Source: Rhodospirillum centenum SW
GTDB lineage: Bacteria; Pseudomonadota; Alphaproteobacteria; Azospirillales; Azospirillaceae
Assembly: GCF_000016185.1 (NCBI RefSeq)
Contig: NC_011420.2
Span: 516,501 to 580,500, forward strand
DNA: 64,000 nt
Reading direction: 5' to 3'
Numbering within the stretch: the first letter of the stretch is position 1; each line of letters opens with the position of its first letter. The notes under the pieces are model-generated. The model made no database searches. It worked only from the letters and a program-made list of their open reading frames with translations, and was not told the origin of the DNA. The position numbers and the translations under genes were made by a program. Below are positions 17,655-26,244 of the stretch, piece after piece.

Positions 17655-20600
17655 TCAGGCCGCCGCCGTCAGCTCCTCGGCGCTGCTCAGATCGACGGAG
17701 ACGAGCTGGCTGACCCCGCGCTCGGCCATGGTGACGCCGAACAGCCGGTCCATGCGGGCCATGGTCAGCCGGTGGTGGGTGATGATGAGGAATCGGGTGT
17801 GCCCGCCCCGCGCCATCTCCTCCACCATGTCGCAGAAGCGGCCGACATTGGCCTCGTCCAGCGGCGCATCCACCTCGTCCAGCACGCAGATCGGCGCCGG
17901 GTTGCAGAGGAACACGGCGAACAGCAGGGCCAGCGCCGTCAGCGCCTGCTCGCCGCCGGACAGCAGCGACAGAACCTGGAGCTTCTTGCCCGGCGGGCTG
18001 GCGTAGATCTCCAGACCCGCATCCAGCGGGTCCTCCGCCTCGGTCAGCTTCAGGTGCGCCTTGCCGCCGCCGAACAGGCGGGTGAACAGGTCCTGGAAGT
18101 GGCCGTCCACCAGCTCGAAGGCGGCCAGCAGGCGCTCGCGCGCCTCCCGGTTCAGGCTGGAGATGCCCTGGCGCAGCCGGGCGATGGCGGCGATCAGGTC
18201 CTCCCGTTCGCCCTTCATCACGTCGATCTGGCCCTCCAGCTCCGCCACCTCCTGCTCGGCGCGCAGATTGACGGGGCCCATGGTCTCGCGCTCGGCGATC
18301 AGCCGCTCCAGCCGCGCCTCGACCGCGGCGGCTTCGGGCTGCTCCTGCGCGGGGTCGATGCCGGCGACGTCCAGAACCTTCTCCGGTTCGCAGTCCAGCC
18401 GCTCCTGCACCCGCTCGCGCAGGGTCTGCATCGCCTGACGTGCGGCGGCAACAGCGGCCTCGGCATGGGCCCGGGCCTCGCGCGCGTCGGCAAGCTGCGT
18501 CTCCGCCGCCTTCAGCTCGCGCTCCACCTCCGCGACCTGCACCTCCAGCGCGACCAGCTCGTCGGCGGCGCGGCGGCGCAGCCGTTCCGCCTCGGCGATG
18601 CGGTCCAGCAGGTCGCCGCGCTCCGTCTCGATGGCAGCCGGTCGCTCGGCCAGCCGCTCCAGCTCGGCCCGGGTCTCCTCGGCCCGCTCCTGAAGCTCCT
18701 CCAGCCGGCCGCCGGTGCCGTCCAGCCGGGTCCGCCAGGACCGCTCCTCCTGCGCGATGGCGGCAAGGCGGCGCTGGCGCGCCTCCGACTCGCGCAGCAG
18801 CCGGTCCAGGGCGTTCTGGCGCTCGGCCTGGATGGCCCGGCGCTCGGCCAGCCGGGCGCGCAGTTCGGCCAGCCGGTGCCGGGCCTCCGCCGGGTCGGGC
18901 AGTTCCGCCAGGGCGGCGCGGGCCTCCTCGCGGGCCTCCTCGACCTCGGCCCGGTCCGCCTCCAGCGACTCGACCGCCTCGGCCTGCGCCTGCAGGCGGG
19001 TGGCCAGGGCGGCGGCGGCCTGCGCCAGCTTCGCGTGGCGGGCCTGGGCCTGCCCCAGGGCGGCGAAGGCCGCGCGCACCGCGTCGCGCGCCTGCCGGTC
19101 ACGGCCGGCGGCGGCCTCCACCGCGGCGCGCCCGTCGGCCAGGGCGCGCTCGGCCGTCTCTTCCGCCTCGGCCAGTGCCTCGCGGGCGGCGTCCAGCCGC
19201 TCGTCGGCGGCCTCCAGCTCCAGTTCCAGCTCGGCCAGCCGGTTACGCTGGCGCAGCCGCTGTGCCGCCGCGGTCTCCGCCCCGGCGGTGACGGTCAGCC
19301 CGTCCCAGCGCCAGGCATGCCCCTGGCGCGTCACCAGCACCTGGCCGGGCCGCAGCCGGGGCGCCGCCGCGGCTCCTGAGGCGGCATCGGTCACCACCCC
19401 GACATGGGCGAGGCAGCGGGCGAGCGCCGGCGGCGCCTTGACATGGCGGGCCAGCGGCTCGGCGCCCGGGGGCAGGGGGGCGGAATCGGGCAGGGCGGGC
19501 AGGGTGCGCCAGTGGACCGGGGCGGCCTCGTCCAGCGGGGCGGTCAGGTCCTCCCCCAGCGCGGCGGCCAGGGCCTGTTCATAGCCGGGGGCGACCGTCA
19601 CCGTGTCGATCACGGGCGGGAACAGGTCGCCCGACCGGATCTTCAGCAGCGCGGCCAGCCCGTCGGCCTCCGCCTTCAGCTTGGCGCGGACGGAGTCGGC
19701 CTGCTGCACCGCCTCGCGCGCCCGGGACTGGACCGCCTGCGCCTCGGCCCGCAGCGCCTCGGCGCGGGCCTCGGCCGCGGCCTTGGCGGTTTCCGCCGTC
19801 TCCGCCTCCTCCCGCATCAGTTCCAGCCGCGTCTCGGCCTCGGCGACTTCCGCCTCGGCCTCAGCCGCATCGCCGCCGACGGTGTCATCGCGGGCCAGTG
19901 CCTCGCGGGTGGCCTGCTGTTCCTCCAGCCGGCGGCGCAGGGTCTCGGCGCGGCCGTCCAGCTCCCGCACCTGCCGGTCCAGGGCGGCGCGCTTCGCCTC
20001 CTCCGCGGCCAGCCCCTCCATGGCGCGCGACAGCTCCCGGTCCAGCCCCTCCACCCCGTCCTTCGCCTCGATCAGCGCCGTCTGCGCCTCCTCGTTCAGC
20101 AGGGCCTCCTCGGCCTGCGCCTCGGCCAGGGCGTGGCGCTCCTCCGCCAGCCGGTCCATGGCCTGCCGCGCATCGGCGGCGAGCGCCCGCTCGCGGGTCA
20201 GGTCGCCGTCGATCTGGGCCAGCCGGCGTTGCAGGGCGGCGAACGCCTCCTGCGCCCGGCGCTCTTCCGCATCCAACTGCTCCCGGGCCAGCAGCAGGCG
20301 TTGCAGCGCCGCGGCGGCGGCGGCCTCGGCCTGCCGCTTCGGTTGCAGCCCGGCGGTCATCTCGGTGCGCAGGGTGGTGGCCTGGGTCGCCGCCAGCATC
20401 AGGGCGCGGACGGCGTTCTCCGCCTCGGCGAAGCCGGCCATCGCGCGGTCGAGCTGGCCCTGGGCCTGGGTCCATTTCAGATGCAGCAGCACCGCCTCGG
20501 CGCGGCGGATATGGTCCTGGAGGTTGCGGTAGCGGGCGGCCTGCCGGGCCTGCCGGCGCAGGCCCTGGAGCTGGCCGTCCATGGTCGTCAGGACGTCATC

Positions 20601-21182
20601 CAGCCGGGTCAGGTTCGTTTCCGCCGCGCGCAGGCGCAGTTCCGCCTCGTGCTTGCGGGCGTGCAGGCCGGAGATGCCGGCCGCATCCTCCAGCAACTGG
20701 CGGCGGTCGGTCGGGCGGGCGTTGATCAGGGCGCCGACGCGGCCCTGGCTGACCAGGGCCGGGCTGTTGGCGCCGGAGGCGTTGTCCGCGAACAGGATGT
20801 GGACGTCGCGGGCGCGCACGCCCTTGCCGTTGATCCGGTAGTCGGAGCCCGAGGCGCGCTCCAGCTTGCGCGTCACCTCCAGCTCCGGCCAGTCGTTGAA
20901 CTGGGCCGGGGCGGTGCGGCCGGCATTGTCGAGCGAGAGCGTGACCTCGCAGATGTTGCGCGCGGGCCGGGTCGCCGTGCCGCCGAAGATGACGTCGTCC
21001 ATGTCGGCGCCGCGCATCTTCTTGGCCGAGGTCTCGCCCATGACCCAGCGCAGCGCCTCCACCAGATTGGACTTGCCGCACCCGTTCGGACCGACAATGC
21101 CCGTCATGCCGGGCTCGATCTGAAGCTCGGTCGCGTCCACGAAGGACTTGAAGCCGGAAATGCGGAGTCGGGTGAACTGCAC
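17655..21182 (-). CDS. smc: Smc chromosome condensation ATPase
   Basis: Structural maintenance of chromosomes protein that organises and segregates the nucleoid. 1175 residues. The N-terminal ATPase half has LRISGFKSFV and Walker A GPNGCGKSNLVEAL near 34. Long Ala/Glu/Arg-rich coiled coils flank a hinge at roughly 510-650. The C-terminal half has the signature LSLLSGGEQALTALALLFA and Walker B PICVLDEVDAPLDEAN. The chosen start is GTG 21182, which puts the conserved QFTRLRISGF at the N-terminus. An upstream GTG/ATG in frame at 21251 lies in a repeat and would add 23 atypical residues. Confidence 0.95.
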   Translation of the reverse strand: MQFTRLRISGFKSFVDATELQIEPGMTGIVGPNGCGKSNLVEALRWVMGETSAKKMRGADMDDVIFGGTATRPARNICEVTLSLDNAGRTAPAQFNDWPELEVTRKLERASGSDYRINGKGVRARDVHILFADNASGANSPALVSQGRVGALINARPTDRRQLLEDAAGISGLHARKHEAELRLRAAETNLTRLDDVLTTMDGQLQGLRRQARQAARYRNLQDHIRRAEAVLLHLKWTQAQGQLDRAMAGFAEAENAVRALMLAATQATTLRTEMTAGLQPKRQAEAAAAAALQRLLLAREQLDAEERRAQEAFAALQRRLAQIDGDLTRERALAADARQAMDRLAEERHALAEAQAEEALLNEEAQTALIEAKDGVEGLDRELSRAMEGLAAEEAKRAALDRQVRELDGRAETLRRRLEEQQATREALARDDTVGGDAAEAEAEVAEAETRLELMREEAETAETAKAAAEARAEALRAEAQAVQSRAREAVQQADSVRAKLKAEADGLAALLKIRSGDLFPPVIDTVTVAPGYEQALAAALGEDLTAPLDEAAPVHWRTLPALPDSAPLPPGAEPLARHVKAPPALARCLAHVGVVTDAASGAAAAPRLRPGQVLVTRQGHAWRWDGLTVTAGAETAAAQRLRQRNRLAELELELEAADERLDAAREALAEAEETAERALADGRAAVEAAAGRDRQARDAVRAAFAALGQAQARHAKLAQAAAALATRLQAQAEAVESLEADRAEVEEAREEARAALAELPDPAEARHRLAELRARLAERRAIQAERQNALDRLLRESEARQRRLAAIAQEERSWRTRLDGTGGRLEELQERAEETRAELERLAERPAAIETERGDLLDRIAEAERLRRRAADELVALEVQVAEVERELKAAETQLADAREARAHAEAAVAAARQAMQTLRERVQERLDCEPEKVLDVAGIDPAQEQPEAAAVEARLERLIAERETMGPVNLRAEQEVAELEGQIDVMKGEREDLIAAIARLRQGISSLNREARERLLAAFELVDGHFQDLFTRLFGGGKAHLKLTEAEDPLDAGLEIYASPPGKKLQVLSLLSGGEQALTALALLFAVFLCNPAPICVLDEVDAPLDEANVGRFCDMVEEMARGGHTRFLIITHHRLTMARMDRLFGVTMAERGVSQLVSVDLSSAEELTAAA

Positions 21183-21235
21183 CGTGGTCTCTGCCCTGCC
21201 TCTCTTGTCCCGCGCGGGGGCCGGTTTATCACCAG

Positions 21236-21277
21236 CGATGCTCCGGACCACGATGCTCCGGACCAGCGATGCTCCGG
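21236..21277. repeat. Short tandem repeat upstream of smc
   Basis: CGATGCTCCGGACCA is repeated exactly at 21236-21250 and 21251-21265. A third, partial copy with one inserted base follows to 21277. It lies between the DsbA-like gene and smc. Confidence 0.8.
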
Positions 21278-21394
21278 CGCCGGGCGCCGTTCTAGCGCGG
21301 CCCGGTTAACGCGGCGCGCATGGCAGCCCGGTGCACCGCACCTCATGGCCCGGCAGGGCCGGCGGTGCGGGGCACCGCCGCGCCCGCCGTCCGG

Positions 21395-22078
21395 TCATTC
21401 CGCCTTGCGCTTGGCGCCCAGCTTGACCAGCGCGTTGATCAGCTCCTCCTCCCGCGCGCCGTCGATCACGACCGCACCGTCGTTCAGGATCAGGGTCGGG
21501 GTGCCGCTGATGTTGTACTTCTTGATGCCGTCCAGACGGGTCTGGAGGATATGGGTCTCAAGCTGCTTGTTGCTCAGGCAGGCTTCCTGCTGCTCCGGGG
21601 TCAGGCCGGCCATCCGCGCGGTCTTGCCGACCTCCGCCAGCGGGTCTTTGGCCGCGAACCAGGCCTTCTGAGACTTGAACAGGGCTGACAGCATGGAGAA
21701 GTACCGCTCCGGCGCGACGCAGCGGGAGAACATCGAGGCCGTCAGCGCCACCTGGTCCATGGGGAAGTCGCGGAAGATCAGCTTCGCCTGCCCGGTGTCG
21801 ATGAACTCCGCCTTGATGCGCGGCAGGATGTCGGTGTGCATGTGCGCGCAGTGCGAGCAGGTCAGCGAGGCGTACTCGATGATCGTGATGGGGGCCTTCG
21901 GATCGCCGATCACCTTGTCCTCGGTCGCCCGGGCGAGATCGAAGCCGGGCAGGGAGGCGGGCTGCTGGGCCAGGGCCGACGGGCCCGCCAGCAACGGCAG
22001 GGCCACGATGCCCGCGGCCAGGGCGAGCGCCCCGAGGAACCCGCGGCGGGTCCAAGTGCTTCGAAGATTTTGGCGCAC
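21395..22078 (-). CDS. DsbA-family thiol:disulfide oxidoreductase with Tat-like signal
   Basis: 227 residues. The N-terminus carries a twin-arginine TRRGFLGAL followed by a hydrophobic segment and AQQ cleavage region, so export (possibly by Tat) is likely. The thioredoxin-like domain has the active site CSHC near residue 75 and the cis-Pro loop SGTPTLIL near 192. It probably oxidises or isomerises disulfides in the periplasm. The GTG start at 22078 has AGGAGG 5 nt upstream, better than any ATG further out. It sits between smc and the DUF721 gene, a neighbourhood common in alphaproteobacteria. Confidence 0.88.
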   Translation of the reverse strand: MRQNLRSTWTRRGFLGALALAAGIVALPLLAGPSALAQQPASLPGFDLARATEDKVIGDPKAPITIIEYASLTCSHCAHMHTDILPRIKAEFIDTGQAKLIFRDFPMDQVALTASMFSRCVAPERYFSMLSALFKSQKAWFAAKDPLAEVGKTARMAGLTPEQQEACLSNKQLETHILQTRLDGIKKYNISGTPTLILNDGAVVIDGAREEELINALVKLGAKRKAE

Positions 22079-22144
22079 TATCGCCTCCTGAACACAAGAT
22101 GTTGGAATATAGACTCCGGTTCTCCGGAGCCGCAAGCGGCAGGG

Positions 22145-22612
22145 TCAGCGCGGGGCGGAGCCGTGGACGGCCCGGCCCAGCCGTTCCAGGGCGTCGCGCA
22201 GGTCGGGGTCGGGCACCTCGGCGGTGCGGCCGGCGATGGCCGTCTCCTCCTCAGCCGACAGCCGGCGCAGCGGTCGCGCAGGCGCGGACGGCTTGAGGGC
22301 CGGCCCGCCATGCACCAGTTTCAGCCGCACCACCGCGCGCCAGCCGAAGAAGGCGTTGATCCGTTCCAGCACCTGGGGTTCCTCATGCTGGAGCAGCAGC
22401 GCCACCGGGCTGGACACCCGGAGGTGCAGCACCGCCTCGTCGCGGCGTCCCTTGGGGAAGGCGAGCTTCAGCGGGGTGGTCTGGTCGGCCAGTCTGGGTC
22501 CCACGATGGTGGCCCATTCGGTCAGCAGGCCACCGAACGCCAGCCCGTTCTTTCCCAGGGCCTTGCCCGCGATGGTGGCGACCTGTCGTCCGATCCTCTG
22601 GGGTCCGCTCAT
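22145..22612 (-). CDS. DUF721 / DciA-like protein
   Basis: 155 residues matching the DUF721 family, whose characterised members (DciA) assist loading of replicative helicase DnaB. The N-terminal module (IGRQVATIAGKALGKNGLAFGGLLTEWATIVGPRLAD) precedes a KH-like part (AVLHLRVSSPVALLLQHEEPQVLERINAFFGW). The C-terminus is variable. Its ATG overlaps the ATG of divergent mutY within the tetranucleotide CATG. Function is inferred from family. Confidence 0.82.
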   Translation of the reverse strand: MSGPQRIGRQVATIAGKALGKNGLAFGGLLTEWATIVGPRLADQTTPLKLAFPKGRRDEAVLHLRVSSPVALLLQHEEPQVLERINAFFGWRAVVRLKLVHGGPALKPSAPARPLRRLSAEEETAIAGRTAEVPDPDLRDALERLGRAVHGSAPR

Positions 22613-23837
22613 GCCACCTGCCTCCACCTCGTCCCGCGCCGGTAAGAAAGCAGAAGCCGCCCCGCCTGACCAGCGCCCAGGCGGGCTTCCTGACGCCGGG
22701 AGCCGCCGCGACCGGGGGGCGCGGCTGCTCTCCTGGTACGACCGCCACCGCCGGGTCCTGCCCTGGCGCGCCGCCCCGGGGGAGCGGGCCGACCCGTACC
22801 GGGTCTGGCTGTCGGAGATCATGCTGCAACAGACGACCGTCGCCACCGTGGGCCCCTATTTCCAGGAGTTCCTGCGCCGCTGGCCGACCGTGCTGGACCT
22901 CGCCGCGGCGGACCTCGACGATGTGCTGCGGGCCTGGGCCGGTCTCGGCTACTACGCCCGTGCGCGCAACCTGCACCGCTGCGCCGTCGCCGTGGCGCGG
23001 GACCATGGCGGGCGCTTTCCGGACACTGAAGCGGAATTGCGGCACCTTCCGGGCATCGGGGACTATACGGCCGCGGCCGTCGCCGCCATCGCCTTCGACC
23101 GCCCGGCGGCGGCCGTGGACGGCAATGTCGAGCGCGTGCTGGCCCGCGTCTTCCGGGTGGAGGAACCGCTGCCCGCGGCCAAGCCGCGGCTGCGCGCCCT
23201 GGCCGGGGCGCTGGTGCCGGAGGCGCGGGCGGGCGACCACACCCAGGCCCTGTTCGATCTGGGCGCCACGATCTGCACGCCGCGGCGGCCGCGCTGCATC
23301 CTCTGTCCCTGGCAGCCGGACTGCGCCGCCTCCGCCGCCGGCGTGCAGGAGGACCTGCCGCGCAAGGCGGCCAAGGCGGAGAAGCCGACGCGGCGGGGCA
23401 CCGCCTTCCTGCTCTGCGACGGCGACGGGGCGGTGCTGCTGCGCCGCCGGCCGGAGACGGGCCTGCTCGGCGGCATGATGGAGGTGCCGTCCACCGACTG
23501 GACGGGAACGGTTCCGGGAGCCGACGCCGTGCGGGCAGCGGCGCCCCTGCCGGGGATCGGCTGGCGCCCGGTGCCGGGGACGGTCCGTCATACTTTCACC
23601 CACTTCCACCTCGAACTGGAGGTGCTGGCGGGCCGGGTGCCGCAGCCGGCACCGTCCGTTCCGGGGGCGGTCTGGGTGCCGCGGGCGGGGCTGGAGGCGG
23701 AGGCGCTGCCGACGGTGATGCGCAAGGTGCTGCGCCATGCGCTGGCGGCGGACGCGGCCGGGCCTGACGGAGACGGACTGGCCGGAGACGGGCTGGCCGG
23801 AGACGGGCTGGACGAAGACGAAGGAGCGGACGGGTGA
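22611..23837 (+). CDS. mutY: MutY A/G-specific adenine glycosylase
   Basis: Removes adenine mispaired with 8-oxoguanine. 408 residues. The HhH-GPD domain carries the catalytic Glu in SEIMLQQTTV near 67, the helix-hairpin-helix LPGIGDYTAAAVAAIAF near 147 and the Asp in VDGNVERVL near 171. The [4Fe-4S] cluster cysteines are spaced C-x6-C-x2-C-x5-C near 224-239. A NUDIX-like C-terminal domain follows. The last ~20 residues are a low-complexity GDGLA repeat. No other start lies upstream of the catalytic region, supporting ATG 22611 despite a weak ribosome site. Confidence 0.94.
   Translation: MPPASTSSRAGKKAEAAPPDQRPGGLPDAGSRRDRGARLLSWYDRHRRVLPWRAAPGERADPYRVWLSEIMLQQTTVATVGPYFQEFLRRWPTVLDLAAADLDDVLRAWAGLGYYARARNLHRCAVAVARDHGGRFPDTEAELRHLPGIGDYTAAAVAAIAFDRPAAAVDGNVERVLARVFRVEEPLPAAKPRLRALAGALVPEARAGDHTQALFDLGATICTPRRPRCILCPWQPDCAASAAGVQEDLPRKAAKAEKPTRRGTAFLLCDGDGAVLLRRRPETGLLGGMMEVPSTDWTGTVPGADAVRAAAPLPGIGWRPVPGTVRHTFTHFHLELEVLAGRVPQPAPSVPGAVWVPRAGLEAEALPTVMRKVLRHALAADAAGPDGDGLAGDGLAGDGLDEDEGADG
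23769..23813 (+). repeat. In-frame 15 bp tandem repeat (3 copies) at the mutY 3' end
   Basis: GGAGACGGRCTGGMC repeated three times, encoding GDGLA-type units in the MutY C-terminal tail outside the catalytic and NUDIX domains. Confidence 0.9.
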
Positions 23838-24562
23838 ACGGAAGCGACCGGGTCGGGCGAAGGGCGCTGCTGGCGGGGCTGGCCGGACTGCCGCTGCTGT
23901 CCCCGCTCGGGGCAGCGGCGGCCAGGACCGCAGAGGGCGTGGCGGAGGGCGCCGCGGGCGCGCCGGTGGACCTGTCGCTGGTGCTGGCGGTGGACGCTTC
24001 GGCCAGCATCAGCCGCAATGCCCTGGACTTCCAGTTGCGCGGCCATGCCGCCGCTTTCCGCGATCCCAGGGTCGCCGCCGCCGTCGCCCGTGGCGGCCAC
24101 GGGCGCATCGCCGTGACCCTGGTGCAGTTCGCCGGCCCCGACACCCTGACGGCCCTGGTCCCCTGGCGGCTGGTGTCCGATGCCGCCGACTGCACCGCCA
24201 TGGCCGATGCCATCGACGCGGTTCCCGGCATTGCCATGGGCGGCAGCACCGCGCTGGGCAGCGCCATCGTTGCCGCCGTCGCGCTGATCGAGCGCGCGCC
24301 CTGGCGGGCCGCGCGGCGCAAGATCGACCTGGTCTCCAACGGTTTCAACAATGCCGGGATCGATCCGTTGAGCGCCCGCGCCCACGCCGCGGCGGCCGGG
24401 GTGACGGTGAACGCGCTGGCGATCCTGGACGAGTTCGACTGGCTGGAATCCTATTACGCCGAGAACGTCATCGCGGGGGAGGGCGCCTTCGTCCGCACCG
24501 CCGCCGGCGCGGACGACTTCGCCGCCGCCTTCCTCTCCAAGCTTATGGCGGAGATCGCCTGA
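23834..24562 (+). CDS. DUF1194 von Willebrand factor A-like exported protein
   Basis: 242 residues. The N-terminus RRALLAGLAGLPLLSPLGAAAA resembles a signal peptide with an RR pair. The vWA-like domain begins LSLVLAVDASASIS, the metal-ion-dependent adhesion motif DxSxS near residue 54. It continues with GGSTALGSAI near 136 and DLVSNGFNN near 160. This matches DUF1194. Ligand and role are unknown. The GTG start overlaps the mutY stop (GTGA) with AAGGAG upstream, so it is translationally coupled to mutY. Confidence 0.85.
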   Translation: MNGSDRVGRRALLAGLAGLPLLSPLGAAAARTAEGVAEGAAGAPVDLSLVLAVDASASISRNALDFQLRGHAAAFRDPRVAAAVARGGHGRIAVTLVQFAGPDTLTALVPWRLVSDAADCTAMADAIDAVPGIAMGGSTALGSAIVAAVALIERAPWRAARRKIDLVSNGFNNAGIDPLSARAHAAAAGVTVNALAILDEFDWLESYYAENVIAGEGAFVRTAAGADDFAAAFLSKLMAEIA

Positions 24563-24868
24563 GGGCCGGGGGCTGCCCGGTGCTTCAAGTGCGTCAATTG
24601 CGCCCGTGTAATTACACTGTCGGACATTTTGCCTGATCGCAAACGGCCCTTGCGAATTCTTTGACGCTCAGGCGCCATGCCGGGAAATTTCCGGAACGGC
24701 AAAAGACATGTGCGGGATAATTTTGCGTCCGCGGGGGCGCCGGCATGGCTCGGCTGCGTCGGTAGCATTGCGCAAGTAATTGATTGGAAAGGATTGGTAA
24801 CTATCTTTCGCCTTGTCGTCGGCGGGCCAGGAAACGGATCGGCCCGTCATCGCAAGAGGAGGTGCGCC
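24563..24868. promoter_or_regulatory. AT-richer leader of the small secreted protein gene
   Basis: Noticeably lower in GC than its surroundings. It contains the perfect 12 bp palindrome GTGTAATTACAC (24606-24617) and GGAAATTTCC (24683-24692). The stretch around 24770-24805 (TTGATT ... TATCTT) is a possible promoter. Assignments of operator and promoter are guesses from position and symmetry. Confidence 0.35.
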
Positions 24869-25186
24869 ATGCGCACGTTGATCTGCGCTGCTGCCGCGGC
24901 TCTCTGCGCCGCCGTTCTCGCCGGCCCGTCGCTGGCGATGGAGACCCAGACCGCCATGCTGCCGCCGGGCCCGGCACCTGCCGCCGTGCCTGCGACGCGG
25001 CCGGCCGTGACGGTCAGCCTGCACGAGGCGCGCGCGGAGATCGCCGCCCAGATGAAGGCGGAGCTGCGCCAGCATCTGCGCCGCCTGGGCGAAAGCCTGA
25101 AGAGCACCGAGGTTGCGGAGGAGTCCGCCCCGCGCGCGACGCCCTCCGCCGCACCGGCGGGCAGCCCTGCTGCCTCGCCGTTCTGA
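24869..25186 (+). CDS. Small secreted Ala/Pro-rich protein
   Basis: 105 residues. A clear signal peptide (ICAAAAALCAAVLAGPSLA, cleavage after about residue 23) precedes a short amphipathic helix (LHEARAEIAAQMKAELRQHLRRLGESL) and an Ala/Pro/Ser tail. No family recognised. ATG 24869 has AGAGGAGG 6 nt upstream. It is a single-gene unit closed by the terminator at 25250-25280. Confidence 0.7.
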   Translation: MRTLICAAAAALCAAVLAGPSLAMETQTAMLPPGPAPAAVPATRPAVTVSLHEARAEIAAQMKAELRQHLRRLGESLKSTEVAEESAPRATPSAAPAGSPAASPF

Positions 25187-25249
25187 CGCGGGACCGGGCG
25201 GTTTCCGCCCGGGGGTCCCGTGTCGTTTCCCTGCCCGTGAAATCCACTC

Positions 25250-25280
25250 GGCCGCGGCGGCCTTACCGCCGCGGCCTTTT
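25250..25280 (+). terminator. Rho-independent terminator
   Basis: A perfect 11 bp stem GGCCGCGGCGG / CCGCCGCGGCC with a 5-nt loop is followed by TTTT. It lies 64 bp after the stop of the small secreted protein gene. Confidence 0.9.
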
Positions 25281-25356
25281 CTTCTGCCCGTCTTTTCCTG
25301 GGGCGGGACCGGACGAAGTCCCTGCAAGCCTGTTCCCGAGGGGGAGGGAGGACGCC

Positions 25357-25455
25357 ATGCGCAGCCACGGAACGATCAATGAAGACCGTCGCGGCCTTGC
25401 GGCCGTGCTGGGCCTGCTGGTGGGGATCATCGCCGGGGTGGCGCTGTTCGCCTGA
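25357..25455 (+). CDS. 32-residue single-span membrane peptide
   Basis: The tiny ORF encodes a charged N-terminus (MRSHGTINEDRRG) followed by one hydrophobic helix (LAAVLGLLVGIIAGVALFA) running to the C-terminus. The ribosome site GGGAGGGAGG lies 5 nt before the ATG. It follows a strong terminator, so it probably has its own promoter. Small membrane peptides of this build often modulate larger membrane proteins; nothing here names the partner. Confidence 0.55.
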   Translation: MRSHGTINEDRRGLAAVLGLLVGIIAGVALFA

Positions 25456-25479
25456 GGCAGCATCCGCGCCCCGTCGTGC

Positions 25480-25986
25480 TCAGCGGGCGGCGATGGTCAG
25501 GGTGATGGTGTCGCTGTAGGTGCCGGCGGTCAGCGAGCGGAAGGCCACCGGAACGAGCACCCGGAACTGCCGGGTGCGCAACTCCGGCTGGGCATAGCGG
25601 CGGGTCAGTTCGACCGGCGCCCGAAGGGTGTCCAGCAGCAGGTCGCCGTAGGAGATGGCATAGCCGACGCCCTGCCCCGTCTCGTTCACCATGCGGCCTT
25701 TGTTCTCGGACTCGATGGTGACGGTATAGCCCAGGCCGTGGTTGCAGGACTCCCCGACAGACCCCACCGCCTGGAAGAAGGCGCCGTTCTCCATGTCGAT
25801 CGCGCTGCCATGGTCGGTGACGACCAGATAGCAGCTTGTGGCCACGGTGCCGTGCAGGGGCACGGTGCCCCGCTGGGAGACGGCTGCGGCCGACGGGGAC
25901 GTGCTCAGCATCAGGCCGAGCAGCGCCCCGGACAAAAGGCCGGAGAGGGCGCGGACAGGCGGAGGGTGGGCGTGGAGCGGTGACAT
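25480..25986 (-). CDS. Spore-coat-U/fimbrial-like secreted protein
   Basis: 168 residues. The signal peptide ends near residue 36 (TSPSAAAVS). The mature part is beta-rich with a cysteine pair (VATSCYLVV and GESCNHGLGYTVTI) and a terminal strand (GTYSDTITLTIAAR). That pattern resembles the coat-protein-U (SCPU) and related pilin-like domains secreted with a chaperone-usher. No chaperone or usher gene is adjacent. The family assignment is tentative. Confidence 0.55.
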   Translation of the reverse strand: MSPLHAHPPPVRALSGLLSGALLGLMLSTSPSAAAVSQRGTVPLHGTVATSCYLVVTDHGSAIDMENGAFFQAVGSVGESCNHGLGYTVTIESENKGRMVNETGQGVGYAISYGDLLLDTLRAPVELTRRYAQPELRTRQFRVLVPVAFRSLTAGTYSDTITLTIAAR

Positions 25987-26079
25987 CGTGACAATCCTCG
26001 GTTCGTGCCGCCGGTTCGCGGCAGGCGACCGCCGGTTTGCCCGGTCGGTCGCATCGGCGGGTGTCCCGCCGGTCTTGCC

Positions 26080-26101
26080 GCATCCGTTGCAACACGGATG
26101 C
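26080..26101. repeat. Small hairpin upstream of the coat-U-like gene
   Basis: GCATCCG and CGGATGC flank an 8-nt loop. It lies about 95 bp upstream of the minus-strand start at 25986, in a region with several TGCA-containing motifs (26172-26240). Possible regulatory site. Confidence 0.3.
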
Positions 26102-26244
26102 CAGACGCAGCTCCGCCGACGCGGGGCCTTCCCGGCAACGAGGTTAATTCCCCGTTAGGATTGTGGTCGCGTCGTTGCAATATGCATCGTACCCTGCATT
26201 GCGCATTGGCCCGGCCTGATCCGCGCACTGCATTCTGCAACGGA

